Positions 52,701-63,672 are shown, numbered from the stretch's first letter. The stretch is DNA of 64,000 bases from Nitrospirillum sp034653355 (GCF_034653355.1 NZ_JAYEER010000004.1:2666001-2730000); one strand, 5' to 3'. Notes: generated by a model from the sequence alone, not told the origin. Made by a program: numbers and translations.

Positions 52701-52735
52701 AAAAGCGCCCCGAGATGAGGATCCCGGGGCGTTTT
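52701..52735 (-). terminator. Terminator of ohr (bidirectional)
   Basis: AAAAGCGCCCCG (52701-52712) pairs with CGGGGCGTTTT (52725-52735) with one bulged base, 19 bases beyond the ohr stop. A and T tracts on both sides. Confidence 0.75.
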
Positions 52736-52753
52736 CTTTGGCACGGTCAGGCC

Positions 52754-53170
52754 TCACGCCAGCTGCAGCTCCACGTCGATGTTGCCGCGGGTGGCCTTGG
52801 AGTAAGGGCAGAGCTGATGGGCCTGCTCGATTACCTGGCTCGCCACGGCGCGGTCCAGGCCGGGCAGGCTGATGGTCAGGCGGGCCTGCAGGAAAAAGGC
52901 GTCGCCGCCCTTGCCCAAGTCGACCTCCGCATCCACGGCAGTCTCGGCCGGCAGGCTAATCTTCAGCAGCTGGGCGGCGCGGTTCATGGCGCCGATGAAG
53001 CAGGCGGACCAGCCGGCGGCGAACAGCTGTTCCGGGTTGGTGCCGGGGCGGCCGGAACCCGGGGGCGACAGGGTGACGTCCAACTGGCCGTCGCTGCTGC
53101 GGGCATGGCCGTTGCGGCCGCCCTGGGTATGGGTCTTGCCGGTGTACAGGACGGTGTCGATCTGGCTCAT
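52754..53170 (-). CDS. ohr: Organic hydroperoxide resistance protein (OsmC/Ohr family)
   Basis: 138 residues. The two redox cysteines are Cys57 (AAGWSACFIGAM) and Cys121 (QLCPYSKAT), and the catalytic Arg is probably Arg20 or Arg24 in the GGRNGHARSSDG region. The start YTGKTHTQGGRNG is typical of Ohr rather than OsmC. It is a dimeric thiol peroxidase reducing organic and fatty-acid hydroperoxides with lipoylated partners. Two OhrR-type boxes lie upstream, but no ohrR gene is visible nearby. Confidence 0.92.
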   Translation of the reverse strand: MSQIDTVLYTGKTHTQGGRNGHARSSDGQLDVTLSPPGSGRPGTNPEQLFAAGWSACFIGAMNRAAQLLKISLPAETAVDAEVDLGKGGDAFFLQARLTISLPGLDRAVASQVIEQAHQLCPYSKATRGNIDVELQLA

Positions 53171-53217
53171 GGTCTGGATTCCTTCAGGGATGGGGGTGAA
53201 AAGCGGGGAGGATATTT

Positions 53218-53303
53218 AAATCGTGTCCGATCTAATCGGATGATCGGAAAATGGCTCGGGCGGCGCCTGTTGTCAACATATCCGATTAGATCGCGTACGA
53301 TTT
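53218..53303. promoter_or_regulatory. Paired OhrR-type operators upstream of ohr
   Basis: ATCGTGTCCGAT (53220-53231, flanked AA and CTAA) and ATCGCGTACGAT (53290-53301, flanked TTAG and TTTT) share the ATCG-N4-CGAT core. The surrounding 23 bases are inverted copies of each other with about three differences, centres 70 bases apart. MarR-type OhrR repressors bind comparable AT-flanked palindromes. Confidence 0.5.
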
Positions 53304-53394
53304 TTCTTTGGAAAAGAAAGCCCCCTTGGATGCGAGCCTTGGCCCGGTCCGAGGGGGCGTTGATCGGAGCCGTGAGGACGGCGGGGGCGGGGCC

Positions 53395-54480
53395 TCAGCC
53401 GTGGCGGCGGGCGTAGGCCAGTTCCGCCGCCAGTTCGGCGACGATCTGGGCCGCTGGCAGGAAGCGGGCCAGCGGGGCACCCTGGCCGGCCCACTGCGCG
53501 CCATAGCCGGTGTCGCCGGCGGCCTTGGCGGCGGCGTTCAGGGCCTTGCCGGCGTCGTAGGTCACCGGGTAGGCCGGCACCGCGTCCGGCGGCAGGCTGT
53601 CGCCGAGGCGCGTGAAGGCGTTGGCCAGGCTGCGCGCTGGCCGGCCGGAAATGGCGCGGGTCATGGTGGTGTGGTGAGCCGCCGCGCCCTTCAACGCGGC
53701 GCGATAGCCGGCGTCGGCCGCCGATTCGTCGGCGCCGACGAAGGCGGTGCCCAACTGCGCCGCGCCGGCACCCAGGGCCAGGACGGCGGCGATGCCGGCG
53801 CCGTCCATGATGCCGCCGGCGGCGATGACCGGCACGGCCAGGTCGCGCGCCAGCAGGCGGGTGAGGGCCAGGGTGCCCAGCCGGTCGTCCGGAACGTCCG
53901 GATCGAACACACCGCGATGGCCACCGGCCTCATAGCCCTGGGCCACCACCGCGTCCATGCCGGCCGCCACCGCCTGGCGCGCCTCATCCAGGCTGGTGGC
54001 GCTGGCGACCAGGGTGATGCCGGCGGCGCGCAGGGCGCGGACGCGGCCGGAGTTCGGCAGGCCGAAATGGAAGCTGACCACGGCCGGCCGTTCCTCCAGC
54101 AGCATGGCCAGCATGGCGTCATCGGTGCGGAAGGCGGGATAGATCTCCCGCAGTTCGGCCGGCGGCGTGGCGCCGAACCGGTCGAACAGCGGCCGCAGAC
54201 GGTCGATCCAGGCGGCCTCGCGCGCGGCGTCGCGCTGGGCCGGCTGGTGGACGAACAGGTTGACGCCGAAGGGACGGCTGGTCCGCTCCCGCACCGCGCG
54301 GATCATGGCGCGGGCCTGGTCGGGCGTGCTGGCGCCCAGGCCCAGGGACCCCAAGGCGCCCGCCCCCGACACCGCCGCCGCCATGACGGGTGTGGAGACG
54401 CCGGCCATCGGGGCCTGGATGAGGGGGATGTCGATCTTCAGCAGGTCCAGCAGGCGGCCTGCGGCGGCGGGGGTGGACAT
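53395..54480 (-). CDS. Nitronate monooxygenase (NMO) family protein
   Basis: 361 residues, an FMN-binding TIM barrel: IPLIQAPMAGVSTPVMAAAVSGAGALGSLGLG at the start, the catalytic-His motif GYEAGGHRG, and the phosphate-binding AAGGIMDGAGIAAVLALGAGAAQLGTAFV. It oxidises nitronates or related compounds to carbonyls. It is the last of three same-strand genes (SDR, tautomerase, NMO) separated by 37 and 102 bases, possibly a small detoxification operon. Confidence 0.88.
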   Translation of the reverse strand: MSTPAAAGRLLDLLKIDIPLIQAPMAGVSTPVMAAAVSGAGALGSLGLGASTPDQARAMIRAVRERTSRPFGVNLFVHQPAQRDAAREAAWIDRLRPLFDRFGATPPAELREIYPAFRTDDAMLAMLLEERPAVVSFHFGLPNSGRVRALRAAGITLVASATSLDEARQAVAAGMDAVVAQGYEAGGHRGVFDPDVPDDRLGTLALTRLLARDLAVPVIAAGGIMDGAGIAAVLALGAGAAQLGTAFVGADESAADAGYRAALKGAAAHHTTMTRAISGRPARSLANAFTRLGDSLPPDAVPAYPVTYDAGKALNAAAKAAGDTGYGAQWAGQGAPLARFLPAAQIVAELAAELAYARRHG

Positions 54481-54582
54481 GGATGTCTCCTATCCGGAAC
54501 GGCTGAGGAAAAGCGGTCGGGGGAAAAGATATACCAGGAATACCTCATTTGGCATTCCCGGTTATCGTGTCAGGTCATGGGA

Positions 54583-54816
54583 TCAGGCAATGGCCGCCTT
54601 GCGCCGCCGGTACTCCGGCACCGGCAGGCCGCCCCAGCCCCAGTTTTCCAGCGGCACCTCCTCGATGACGACGAAGGTGCTGTCCAGCGGCTTGCCCAGG
54701 ACCTGCAGCATCAGCTCGCTGGCGCCCTTGATCAGGGCGGCCTTCTGTTCCGCCGTGGTGGCGTCGGCGCCGGGCGTGGTGCCTTCGCGGGTGATCTGGA
54801 TGGTGACGACAGGCAT
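54583..54816 (-). CDS. 4-oxalocrotonate tautomerase family protein
   Basis: 77 residues, MPVVTIQITREG..., with Pro2 becoming the catalytic N-terminal proline after Met removal. The TAEQKAALIKGASELMLQVLGKP helix and FVVIEEVPLENWGWGG strand fit the family. It isomerises enol and keto forms or acts on an unsaturated acid; the substrate is not known. It lies between the SDR and NMO genes. Confidence 0.88.
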   Translation of the reverse strand: MPVVTIQITREGTTPGADATTAEQKAALIKGASELMLQVLGKPLDSTFVVIEEVPLENWGWGGLPVPEYRRRKAAIA

Positions 54817-54853
54817 GACGGCTCTCCCACCTTTGAGTATTCGGTGTTCGGGG

Positions 54854-55567
54854 TTAGTGACCGGCGCTTTGGCCGCCGTCGACGTGCAGGATCTCGCCCG
54901 TCACGAAGGGGGCGTTATCCAGGTAGAGGATGGCGTTCACGATGTCGGCCATCTCTCCCATGCGGCCCACCGGATGCTGCTGGCCCAGCCACTCGTGGGT
55001 GGACGGGTCGTGCATCGGGGTCTTGATGATGCCAGGGGAAACGGCGTTGACGCGAATGCCCCGGCTGGCGAACTCGATGGCCAGCGATTTGGTGGCGGCG
55101 TTCAGCCCGCCCTTGGTCAGCGAGGCCAGGACCGAGGGGACGCCGGAATTGGCGTGGTCCACCAAGCTGGTGGTGACCTGCACCACATGGCCGCCGTTGC
55201 CTTGCCTCAGCAGCTGGGCGATGACCAGCTGGGTGATGTGGTGGAAGCCGTTCAGGTTGGTGGACAGGACGCGGGCGTAGTCCTCGTCCGTGTAGTCGGT
55301 GTAGGGCTTGGCGATGAAGATGCCGGCGTTGTTGACCAGGCTGTCGATGCGGCCGAAGCGCTCCAGCGCCGTGGCGACCACGTGTTCCGCCGTTTCGCGG
55401 CTGCCGATGTCGCCGGCCACGGTGGCCACGTTCGGATTCTGCGAGGGCTGGATGGTGCGCGAGGTGGCGACGACACGGTAGCCCTGGGCGATGAGGCCGG
55501 CGACGGTGGCGGCGCCGATGCCCTGCGAGGCGCCGGTGACGATGGCGACTTTTCCAGTGGTGCTCAT
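54854..55567 (-). CDS. SDR-fold oxidoreductase lacking the catalytic tyrosine
   Basis: 237 residues from the ATG at 55567 (GAAGGAG upstream). The Rossmann cofactor loop TGASQGIGAATVAG, NNAGIF and the C-terminal EILHVDGGQSAGH are classical. However, the active-site block reads VTTSLVDHANSGVPSVLASLTKGG: Lys152 is present but the Tyr four residues before it is Ala148. The enzyme may use another residue or have a non-redox role. It is the first gene after the LysR on the same strand. Confidence 0.86.
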   Translation of the reverse strand: MSTTGKVAIVTGASQGIGAATVAGLIAQGYRVVATSRTIQPSQNPNVATVAGDIGSRETAEHVVATALERFGRIDSLVNNAGIFIAKPYTDYTDEDYARVLSTNLNGFHHITQLVIAQLLRQGNGGHVVQVTTSLVDHANSGVPSVLASLTKGGLNAATKSLAIEFASRGIRVNAVSPGIIKTPMHDPSTHEWLGQQHPVGRMGEMADIVNAILYLDNAPFVTGEILHVDGGQSAGH

Positions 55568-55716
55568 GACGGGAACTCCTTCGGGATCGGTGACGGGCGA
55601 TCGTCTCTGTCGACGACGTTGCCCTGTGGATGACCCGAAAGATGCGCCCCGCCGGGTTGCGGGTGAACGCCCGGCCGGCGGCAGACATTCTTGCGCCGCG
55701 AGGAAGAGTGACGTGT

Positions 55717-56646
55717 TTAAAAGGACTTGAGAGGCGGCGGGCACAGTTGGGCGAAATGGGCCCGCAGGCGCGGCACGGCATAATCGACGAAGGCGCGCAC
55801 CTTGGGCACGGACAGGCGCCCCGGCGGCGCGATCAGGTGCACCGGCACCGGTTCATGCTCATCCCGGTCCAGGATGACTTTCAGGCTGCCGGCCGCCAGC
55901 TCCGCCGCGATGTGGTAGGAGAACAGGCGGGTCACGCCCCGGCCCTCCACCGCCGCCGTGGCCGCCGCGCGAATGGTGTTGACCACCAGGCGGGGGGTGA
56001 AGCTGACGGTGCGGGGCACCGCCGACCCGGGCGCCGGCGGGAAGCTCCACGTTTCCAGCCCGAAGTGGGTCATGGCCACGATGGCGTGGCGGGCCAGGTC
56101 CGACGGCTGTTCGATGGCCGGATGGCTTTCCAGGTAGCTGGGCGAGGCCGCCACCACCCGCCGCACCTCCCCCACCCGGGTGGCGACCAGCGCCGAGTCC
56201 GCCAGGTGGGAGATGCGCAGGGCCAAGTCCATACCCTCATCGATCAGGCTGACCGGGTGGTCGATCATGTTCAGGCGGACGGATACCTCGGGATAGGCGT
56301 CCATGAAGCCCGACAGGATGGGGCCCAGCACGGTCTCCCCCGCCGCCACCGGAGCGGTGACGGTCAGCAGGCCGCGCGGGGCCGAGCGTTCGCCGGCGGC
56401 CAGCATGTCGGCCTCATCCAGTTCGGCCAGCACGCGGCGGCAGGCGTTGGCATACCGCTCCCCCGCCTCGCTCAGATGCAGGGAGCGGGTGGTCCGGTGC
56501 AGCAGGGCCGTGCCCACATGCCCCTCCAGGAAGGCGATGGCCCGGCTGACGGCCGCGGCCGAGCGGCGCATGCGGCGGGCGGCGCCGGCCAGGCTGCCCT
56601 CATCCACGGCGGCCACGAACACCCTCATCGCGTCGATACGGTCCAT
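55717..56646 (-). CDS. LysR-family transcriptional regulator
   Basis: 309 residues from the ATG at 56646. Winged helix MRVFVAAVDEGSLAGAARRMRRSAAAVSRAIAFLEGHVGTALLHRTTRSLHLSEAG, then an effector domain (VSVRLNMIDHPVSLIDEGMDLALRISHL). It is encoded in the same direction as, and 149 bases upstream of, the SDR-tautomerase-NMO genes rather than divergently, which is less common but suggests it controls them. Confidence 0.9.
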   Translation of the reverse strand: MDRIDAMRVFVAAVDEGSLAGAARRMRRSAAAVSRAIAFLEGHVGTALLHRTTRSLHLSEAGERYANACRRVLAELDEADMLAAGERSAPRGLLTVTAPVAAGETVLGPILSGFMDAYPEVSVRLNMIDHPVSLIDEGMDLALRISHLADSALVATRVGEVRRVVAASPSYLESHPAIEQPSDLARHAIVAMTHFGLETWSFPPAPGSAVPRTVSFTPRLVVNTIRAAATAAVEGRGVTRLFSYHIAAELAAGSLKVILDRDEHEPVPVHLIAPPGRLSVPKVRAFVDYAVPRLRAHFAQLCPPPLKSF

Positions 56647-56781
56647 GGGCAGGGCTCTGGCAGGCGGGTGGGGTTGGCCCCACGATAGGGCCGGAACGCA
56701 ACGGTTGGAATGGGGCATCGTCCGGGGCGCTTATGCTATGGATGCGCCCGACGCTTTCGTCTCTTGGAGCACCGTGCCGCC

Positions 56782-57300
56782 GTGACCACCCTGATCCTGT
56801 TCATCGTCCTGGCCTTCGCCTACCGTTTCGCCATGCTGGCCGTCTCCATCCGGCATGAGAAGGCGCTGCGCGCCGGTGGCGCGGTGGAGCATGGCGCCCG
56901 CAACACCCTGGCGCTGACCATCGCCCACATCGCCTTCTATCTGTCGGCCACGGTGGAGGGGCTGGTGCGCGCCGCGCCCGTCGACGCCGTCAGCGGCTTC
57001 GGCTTCGCCATCTACCTGTTCGGTGCCGCCATGCTGCTGGTGGTGGTGCGGCTGCTGGGCCGGCTGTGGACGGTGAAGTTGCTGATCGCGCGCGACCACC
57101 GGCTGGTGACCCACCCGCTGTTCCGCCTGGTGCGACACCCCAACTACTTCCTGAACATCCTGCCGGAACTGGTGGGCTTCGCCCTGACGCTGCACGCATA
57201 CTGCACCCTGATCGCCGGCCTGGTCGTCTATCTCGTGCCCCTGACCATCCGCATCCGGCAGGAGGAACGGGCCATGCGCGAGACCTTCGCCGCCTATTGA
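56782..57300 (+). CDS. Isoprenylcysteine carboxyl methyltransferase-family membrane protein
   Basis: 172 residues from a GTG at 56782. About four membrane helices and the ICMT/PEMT-like C-terminal block VTHPLFRLVRHPNYFLNILPELVGF with RHPNY, then IRQEERAMRETFAAY. Bacterial members methylate unknown small acceptors or lipids with SAM at the inner membrane. It is followed 84 bases later by exoD on the same strand; the pair may be co-transcribed. Confidence 0.82.
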   Translation: MTTLILFIVLAFAYRFAMLAVSIRHEKALRAGGAVEHGARNTLALTIAHIAFYLSATVEGLVRAAPVDAVSGFGFAIYLFGAAMLLVVVRLLGRLWTVKLLIARDHRLVTHPLFRLVRHPNYFLNILPELVGFALTLHAYCTLIAGLVVYLVPLTIRIRQEERAMRETFAAY

Positions 57301-57384
57301 TTGGGAAAAATCGCTGGACCCGGGGGGCCGTCGACCCCACCTCAATGGGCGCAAGATCATTGGGGACGGGATCAGAGGGACAGC

Positions 57385-58038
57385 ATGACCGCGGGTGAGG
57401 CCACTGACAGTCACGCTGCCGCCGCGATCCCCCGGCCCCACAAGGTTTCCGACATCCTCCAGGCCCTGGCGGCGGATGAGACCAGGGAGCGGGTGGCCAT
57501 CGGCGACCTGCTGACGGCGCTCAGCGACCGCGCGGTGGGGGCGCTGATCTTCGTCTTCGCCGTGCCCAACGCCCTGCCCATGCCGCCCGGCACCTCCGCC
57601 GTGCTGGGCCTGCCGCTGGTGTTCCTGACGGCGCAGCTCGCCCTGGGGCGCAAGCCCTGGCTGCCCCGCTTCATTTCCAGCCGGTCGCTGGCGCGCAAGG
57701 ACTTCGCCGCCATGATGGCCAAGGTTTCGCCCTGGCTGGCCAAGGCGGAACGCATGCTGAAGCCCCGCCTGGGCGTGGTGGCCCGCCCGCCGGTGGAACA
57801 CGCGGTGGGGCTGGTCTGCTTCCTGCTGGCGCTGATCCTGTTCCTGCCCATACCGCTCGGCAACATGCTGCCGGCCGTGGCCATCAGCCTGGTGGCCTTG
57901 GGGGTGCTGGAACGGGACGGGGTGTGGGTGTTGCTGGGCCTGGGCACGGCGGTGACGTCCGTGGCCGTCGTCTGGGGCGTGCTGGTGGCCCTGCTGAAAA
58001 GCGGGCTGTTCCTGCTGGAACATACGCTGGGGCTGTAG
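57385..58038 (+). CDS. exoD: ExoD-family exopolysaccharide synthesis protein
   Basis: 217 residues from the ATG at 57385 (GAGGGA upstream). PF06055 features: a soluble start with ETRERVAIGDLLTALSDRAVGALIFVFAVPNALPMPPGTSAVLGLPLVFLTAQLALG, then two long hydrophobic regions (HAVGLVCFLLALILFLPIPLGNMLPAVAISLVALGV). In rhizobia ExoD affects exopolysaccharide production and alkaline tolerance; the mechanism is unknown. It ends 14 bases from the convergent unknown gene. Confidence 0.88.
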   Translation: MTAGEATDSHAAAAIPRPHKVSDILQALAADETRERVAIGDLLTALSDRAVGALIFVFAVPNALPMPPGTSAVLGLPLVFLTAQLALGRKPWLPRFISSRSLARKDFAAMMAKVSPWLAKAERMLKPRLGVVARPPVEHAVGLVCFLLALILFLPIPLGNMLPAVAISLVALGVLERDGVWVLLGLGTAVTSVAVVWGVLVALLKSGLFLLEHTLGL

Positions 58039-58052
58039 GGCCGACGCCTGCT

Positions 58053-59147
58053 TCAGTGCGTGCCGGCGGCCGACTTCTCGATACGGTTGATATGGTCCAG
58101 GCCGGGCAGGATTTCCGAGCGCACGAATTCCACCCGCTTCATGGGTCCGCCGCCGCCATGGGGAAAGCGGGCTTTCCACAGGGCCATCTTGACCGCCAGG
58201 CCGCACAGCACGCCGCCGATGGTGACATGGTGGGCGGACAACTGGGCACGGACGGAGCGGAAGCTGTCGGCGTTGATGTTGTGCCAGAAATCCTTGCTGC
58301 GCCGGTCAAACGCCTCGAACCGCCCGGTGATGGAGGTGGTGATGCCCGTCAGCATGCGCATGACGTCGCCGATCATCTTCATCAGCAGGCGGTCGCGGGT
58401 GATCATCTCGCTCTTGGTGGCCTCGTTCACCCAACCCATGAAACGCTGCACCTCCGGCACCAGGCCGTCCAGGCAGCTGCGGAAGTAGGCCAGCGACAGG
58501 AAGACATCGCCGTATTCCTCCAGGAAGTTGGGAATGTCCTGCAGCTGCACGTTCAGCTTCTGCGACAACAGGGTCAGGTTGCGCAGCGCCTCTTCCCGGT
58601 CGGGATTGGCCAGCAGCTGGAACAGGTCGGCGATGTCGTTGATGGGCCGCTGCTCCGACCCATAGACCTGCTGGATCAGGGGCAGGGTGAAGTCGCGCAT
58701 GTAGGAGGTCAGTTCCAGCCGCTTGCCGGCGGACAGGCGCAGGTAGTTCACGTCCTCCACCGGGATGCCCAGGCGGCGCAGCTCGATGCGCAGGCTATAG
58801 ACGTCATAGCTGTTCAGTTGGGTCAGCCGGTGGATCTGCGCCATGTCGGTGCGCATTTCCTTGGCGTGCGACGGGTACATGGTGGCCAGGTGTTCCGGAT
58901 TCACCTGGCCGCTGCCGGCCGACCGGTCCTGGAACACCTCCACCACCGTTTCCAGCCGCGCATTCTTGATCAGCCGCGCCCGTTTCAGGCCCGGCGTCTG
59001 CACCGGGATCATGCCCAGCGGCAGGATGTGCAGCGCGTCGCGGTCGTCGTCCGCGAACAGGCCGTCGTCGCCCGGCGCCGCGATCGTGGGCGGGAATTCC
59101 TCAGGAGCGGCGGCCTCGCTGTCGGAAGGGGCGGGTGAAGACGTCAA
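58053..59147 (-). CDS. Conserved hypothetical protein, ~364 residues
   Basis: The start is uncertain. The frame is open up to 59402 but the region before 59147 is G+C-biased and non-protein-like; a TTG at 59147 gives 364 residues. After a disordered acidic ~35-residue leader the protein is strongly helical (TDMAQIHRLTQLNSYDVYSLRIELRRLGIPVEDVNYLRL, FLEEYGDVFLSLAYFRSCLDG, LTGITTSITGRFEAFDRRSKDFWHNIN) with a weak hydrophobic segment near HVTIGGVLCGLAVKMALW. No domain is recognised; the conserved Trp, Arg and Asp pattern argues that it is real. The 300 bases upstream (59148-59447) hold nothing I recognise. Confidence 0.72.
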   Translation of the reverse strand: MTSSPAPSDSEAAAPEEFPPTIAAPGDDGLFADDDRDALHILPLGMIPVQTPGLKRARLIKNARLETVVEVFQDRSAGSGQVNPEHLATMYPSHAKEMRTDMAQIHRLTQLNSYDVYSLRIELRRLGIPVEDVNYLRLSAGKRLELTSYMRDFTLPLIQQVYGSEQRPINDIADLFQLLANPDREEALRNLTLLSQKLNVQLQDIPNFLEEYGDVFLSLAYFRSCLDGLVPEVQRFMGWVNEATKSEMITRDRLLMKMIGDVMRMLTGITTSITGRFEAFDRRSKDFWHNINADSFRSVRAQLSAHHVTIGGVLCGLAVKMALWKARFPHGGGGPMKRVEFVRSEILPGLDHINRIEKSAAGTH

Positions 59148-59447
59148 CGGGGTGGGTCCGGGGCAGCAGGGTAGCGGCAATGGCGCCCTGTGGCGGCCGC
59201 CTCGATCTTGCGTCAGGTATAGACGACGGCGGGTGTGGTCAAGGGCGCCCTCACAAGGATTTGGGGGACTCCCCGGACATGCCCGCCCTGTGTCGGCCTG
59301 GGTTGTGACACGAGCGGCACCCCACCCCCCTGGATATTTGCGCGGGGACCTTGGCCTCGCATACAGTAACCCACATGCACAAGGTGCGGGCCTTGGGATC
59401 ATTTCTCCAATGAGCTGCTACGTGAACAGTATGGCCGGGTCGGCACC

Positions 59448-61835
<2,388 letters not shown>

Positions 61836-61883
61836 GGGATTACGCGGCCGCCGGCGCCCGATGATCGAGGGAAGGTCAAACGA

Positions 61884-61916
61884 AAAGGCCCGGGAGCGCA
61901 GGGCTTCCGGGCCTTT
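61884..61916. terminator. Bidirectional terminator between kinase and decarboxylase
   Basis: AAAGGCCCGG (61884-61893) pairs with CCGGGCCTTT (61907-61916) between convergent genes, with A and T tracts at both ends. Confidence 0.82.
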
Positions 61917-61955
61917 CCCCCGTCGCTTCCGCGACGGACCAGGTCTCGAAGAACC

Positions 61956-63086
61956 TTAGATGTAGTAGGAGGCCAACGGCGAGAAGCCGTTGAAGTTCAC
62001 CGCCGAGTAGGTGGTGGTGTAGGCGCCGGTCGCCAGGATGTCGATCTTGTCGCCGATTCGCAAATCCACCGGCAGGCGGTATTCCGCCTTCTCGTACAGT
62101 ACGTCGGCGCTGTCGCAGGTGGGGCCGGCCAGGATGACGGGCTCGGCGGCGCCGCCGTCATGGGGCGTCTGGATCTTGTACTTGATGGCCTCGTCCATGG
62201 TTTCGGCCAGGCCGCCGAACTTGCCGATGTCCAGGTAGACCCAGCGGCGCTCGTCACGGTGCGACTTGCGCGAGATCAGCACCACTTCCGACCGGATCAC
62301 ACCGGCGTTGCCCACCATGCTGCGGCCCGGCTCGATGATGGTTTCGGGCAGGCGGTTGCCGAAGTGCTTGCGCAACGAGGCCTCGATGGCGTTGCCATAC
62401 TCGCCCTCGCTGGGGATGTCCTTCAGGTAGCGGGTGGCGAAGCCGCCGCCCAGGTTCACCATGCGCAGCATCACGCCCTTGTCTTCCAACGCATGGAAGA
62501 TCTCGGCGGTCTGGGCCAGGGCCTTGTCCCACTGGGTTAGGTCGCGCTGCTGCGAGCCGACGTGGAAGGACACGCCGTAGGGCACGACGTTCATGGTTGA
62601 GGCGGCCAGCAGCAGCTCCGTCGCCATCTCAGGCTCGCAGCCGAACTTGCGCGACAGAGGCCAGTCGGCACCCTCGCCCGAGGTCAGGATGCGGCAGAAG
62701 ACGCGGGCACCGGGGGCATGCTCCGCGATCTTCTCCAGCTCTTCCATGCTGTCGAAGGCGAACAGGCTGATGCCCAGGGCATGGGCGCGGGCGATGTCCG
62801 ACGCCTTCTTGATGGTGTTGCCGAAGCTGATGCGGTCGGCGGTGGCGCCGGCGGTCAGGCAGTACTGGATTTCCGGGATGCTGGCGGTGTCGAAGCACGA
62901 CCCCCGCTCGACCAGCAGCTTCAGGATTTCCGGCGCCGGGTTGGCCTTCACGGCGTAGAAGATCCGGGCCTCGGGCAGGGCGTCGTGCAGGTTGGCGTAG
63001 TTGTTGGCGACGACGTCCAGGTCGACCACCAGGCAGGGCGTGGCGGGCGTGTTCTCAGCGAAAAAACGAGCGATCTTCTCGGTCAT
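61956..63086 (-). CDS. Type III PLP-dependent lysine/ornithine decarboxylase
   Basis: 376 residues from the ATG at 63086 (GGAG upstream), matching the ~377-residue L/ODC family. PLP lysine Lys47 in FYAVKANP, the His of SFHVGSQQRD, glycine-rich NLGGGFATRY, EPGRSMVGNAG, and the catalytic Cys in GPTCDSADVL. It makes putrescine and/or cadaverine in the cytoplasm; substrate preference cannot be read from sequence. It is preceded by a leader of about 390 bases that probably regulates it. Confidence 0.94.
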   Translation of the reverse strand: MTEKIARFFAENTPATPCLVVDLDVVANNYANLHDALPEARIFYAVKANPAPEILKLLVERGSCFDTASIPEIQYCLTAGATADRISFGNTIKKASDIARAHALGISLFAFDSMEELEKIAEHAPGARVFCRILTSGEGADWPLSRKFGCEPEMATELLLAASTMNVVPYGVSFHVGSQQRDLTQWDKALAQTAEIFHALEDKGVMLRMVNLGGGFATRYLKDIPSEGEYGNAIEASLRKHFGNRLPETIIEPGRSMVGNAGVIRSEVVLISRKSHRDERRWVYLDIGKFGGLAETMDEAIKYKIQTPHDGGAAEPVILAGPTCDSADVLYEKAEYRLPVDLRIGDKIDILATGAYTTTYSAVNFNGFSPLASYYI

Positions 63087-63490
63087 CGATGACTCCGAGG
63101 CCAAAAGGCATATCAGGGGATGGATCGGGAATGGGGGCTTAACCGGGCAATGGCCCGGGTCCGTTCAAGCGTGCCAATAAAGCGGCCGGCCCGAACGGGT
63201 CAGATACTGGAGATATGCCCAGGCGGCGCCAGAAGCGCGCAAACCACCGGCCCGGTCTGACTGCAGACCGCCTGATCATGGCCCATCCGACTCTGCATCA
63301 GAGTGGGGGCGGGGGATCGAGGAAAGGCGGGCGCATGCCCACCGACAACAACATCAACCATCGTAGCCTCCAATTCGCCGCCTTGCTTAAGGGACGGACG
63401 AGGATACGCGTTACGTCGTTGCATAACCCTCGGGTGGAACCATTCCGCCCGGGGCCATAGGCACGTGCGCTGCGACTGAGCGCTATATAA
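63087..63490 (-). ncRNA. Long leader of the decarboxylase mRNA, candidate speF-type element
   Basis: A minus-strand TATATA/TTATAT box (63484-63490) with a poor -35 would start a transcript with a leader of about 390 bases. It contains a short open frame with a perfect GGAGG site (63200-63361) and several hairpins. speF-type RNA elements are known upstream of alphaproteobacterial ornithine decarboxylase genes. The position fits, but I cannot match the consensus by eye. Confidence 0.38.
63200..63361 (-). CDS. Possible leader peptide upstream of the decarboxylase
   Basis: A 53-residue frame, MVDVVVGGHAPAFPRSP..., ending PPGHISSI. Its ATG at 63361 follows TTGGAGG at ideal spacing, a better site than many real genes here. 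It stops 113 bases before the decarboxylase start. It could be a regulatory leader peptide, or the GGAGG may be part of an RNA structure. Confidence 0.35.
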   Translation of the reverse strand: MVDVVVGGHAPAFPRSPAPTLMQSRMGHDQAVCSQTGPVVCALLAPPGHISSI

Positions 63491-63672
63491 GATGGAAAGC
63501 CGGGGTTGCACAGCGATTTTTTTTGGTGAACGTCGCCCCTGCGACTTCATGGCCGAATCTCCCGCACCGCATGGCTTTGACCTCTAATTCCGCTTGGCGC
63601 TCTGTGGGTTCCAGTCTGGGTGCCGGCCTGGGCACAAATCTCAATTTCGCCACTTTTGCGGCCCAAATTGGC

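Larger units (their letters stand above)
52344..52753. other. Upstream region of the Fic gene, ~410 bases
   Basis: It contains the TTGATGATCGT triple motif and a GTGAAA-N5-TTTCAC palindrome (Fic promoter region), then a segment (~52500-52660) with the perfect inverted repeat GTCAAGGGC-CGGC-GCCCTTGAC and a GACCC-GA-GGGTC hairpin, then an ohr terminator (52701-52735). The frames here look non-coding; the middle segment may be a remnant of a transferred gene. Confidence 0.5.

Noticed and set aside
57301..57384. Upstream extension of the exoD frame
   Set aside because: The ATG at 57385 has a good GAGGGA site and matches the family start; the extension is proline- and glycine-rich.
63215..63460. 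An 81-residue plus-strand frame in the decarboxylase leader
   Set aside because: No Shine-Dalgarno site and basic low-complexity sequence; the opposite strand has the better signals.
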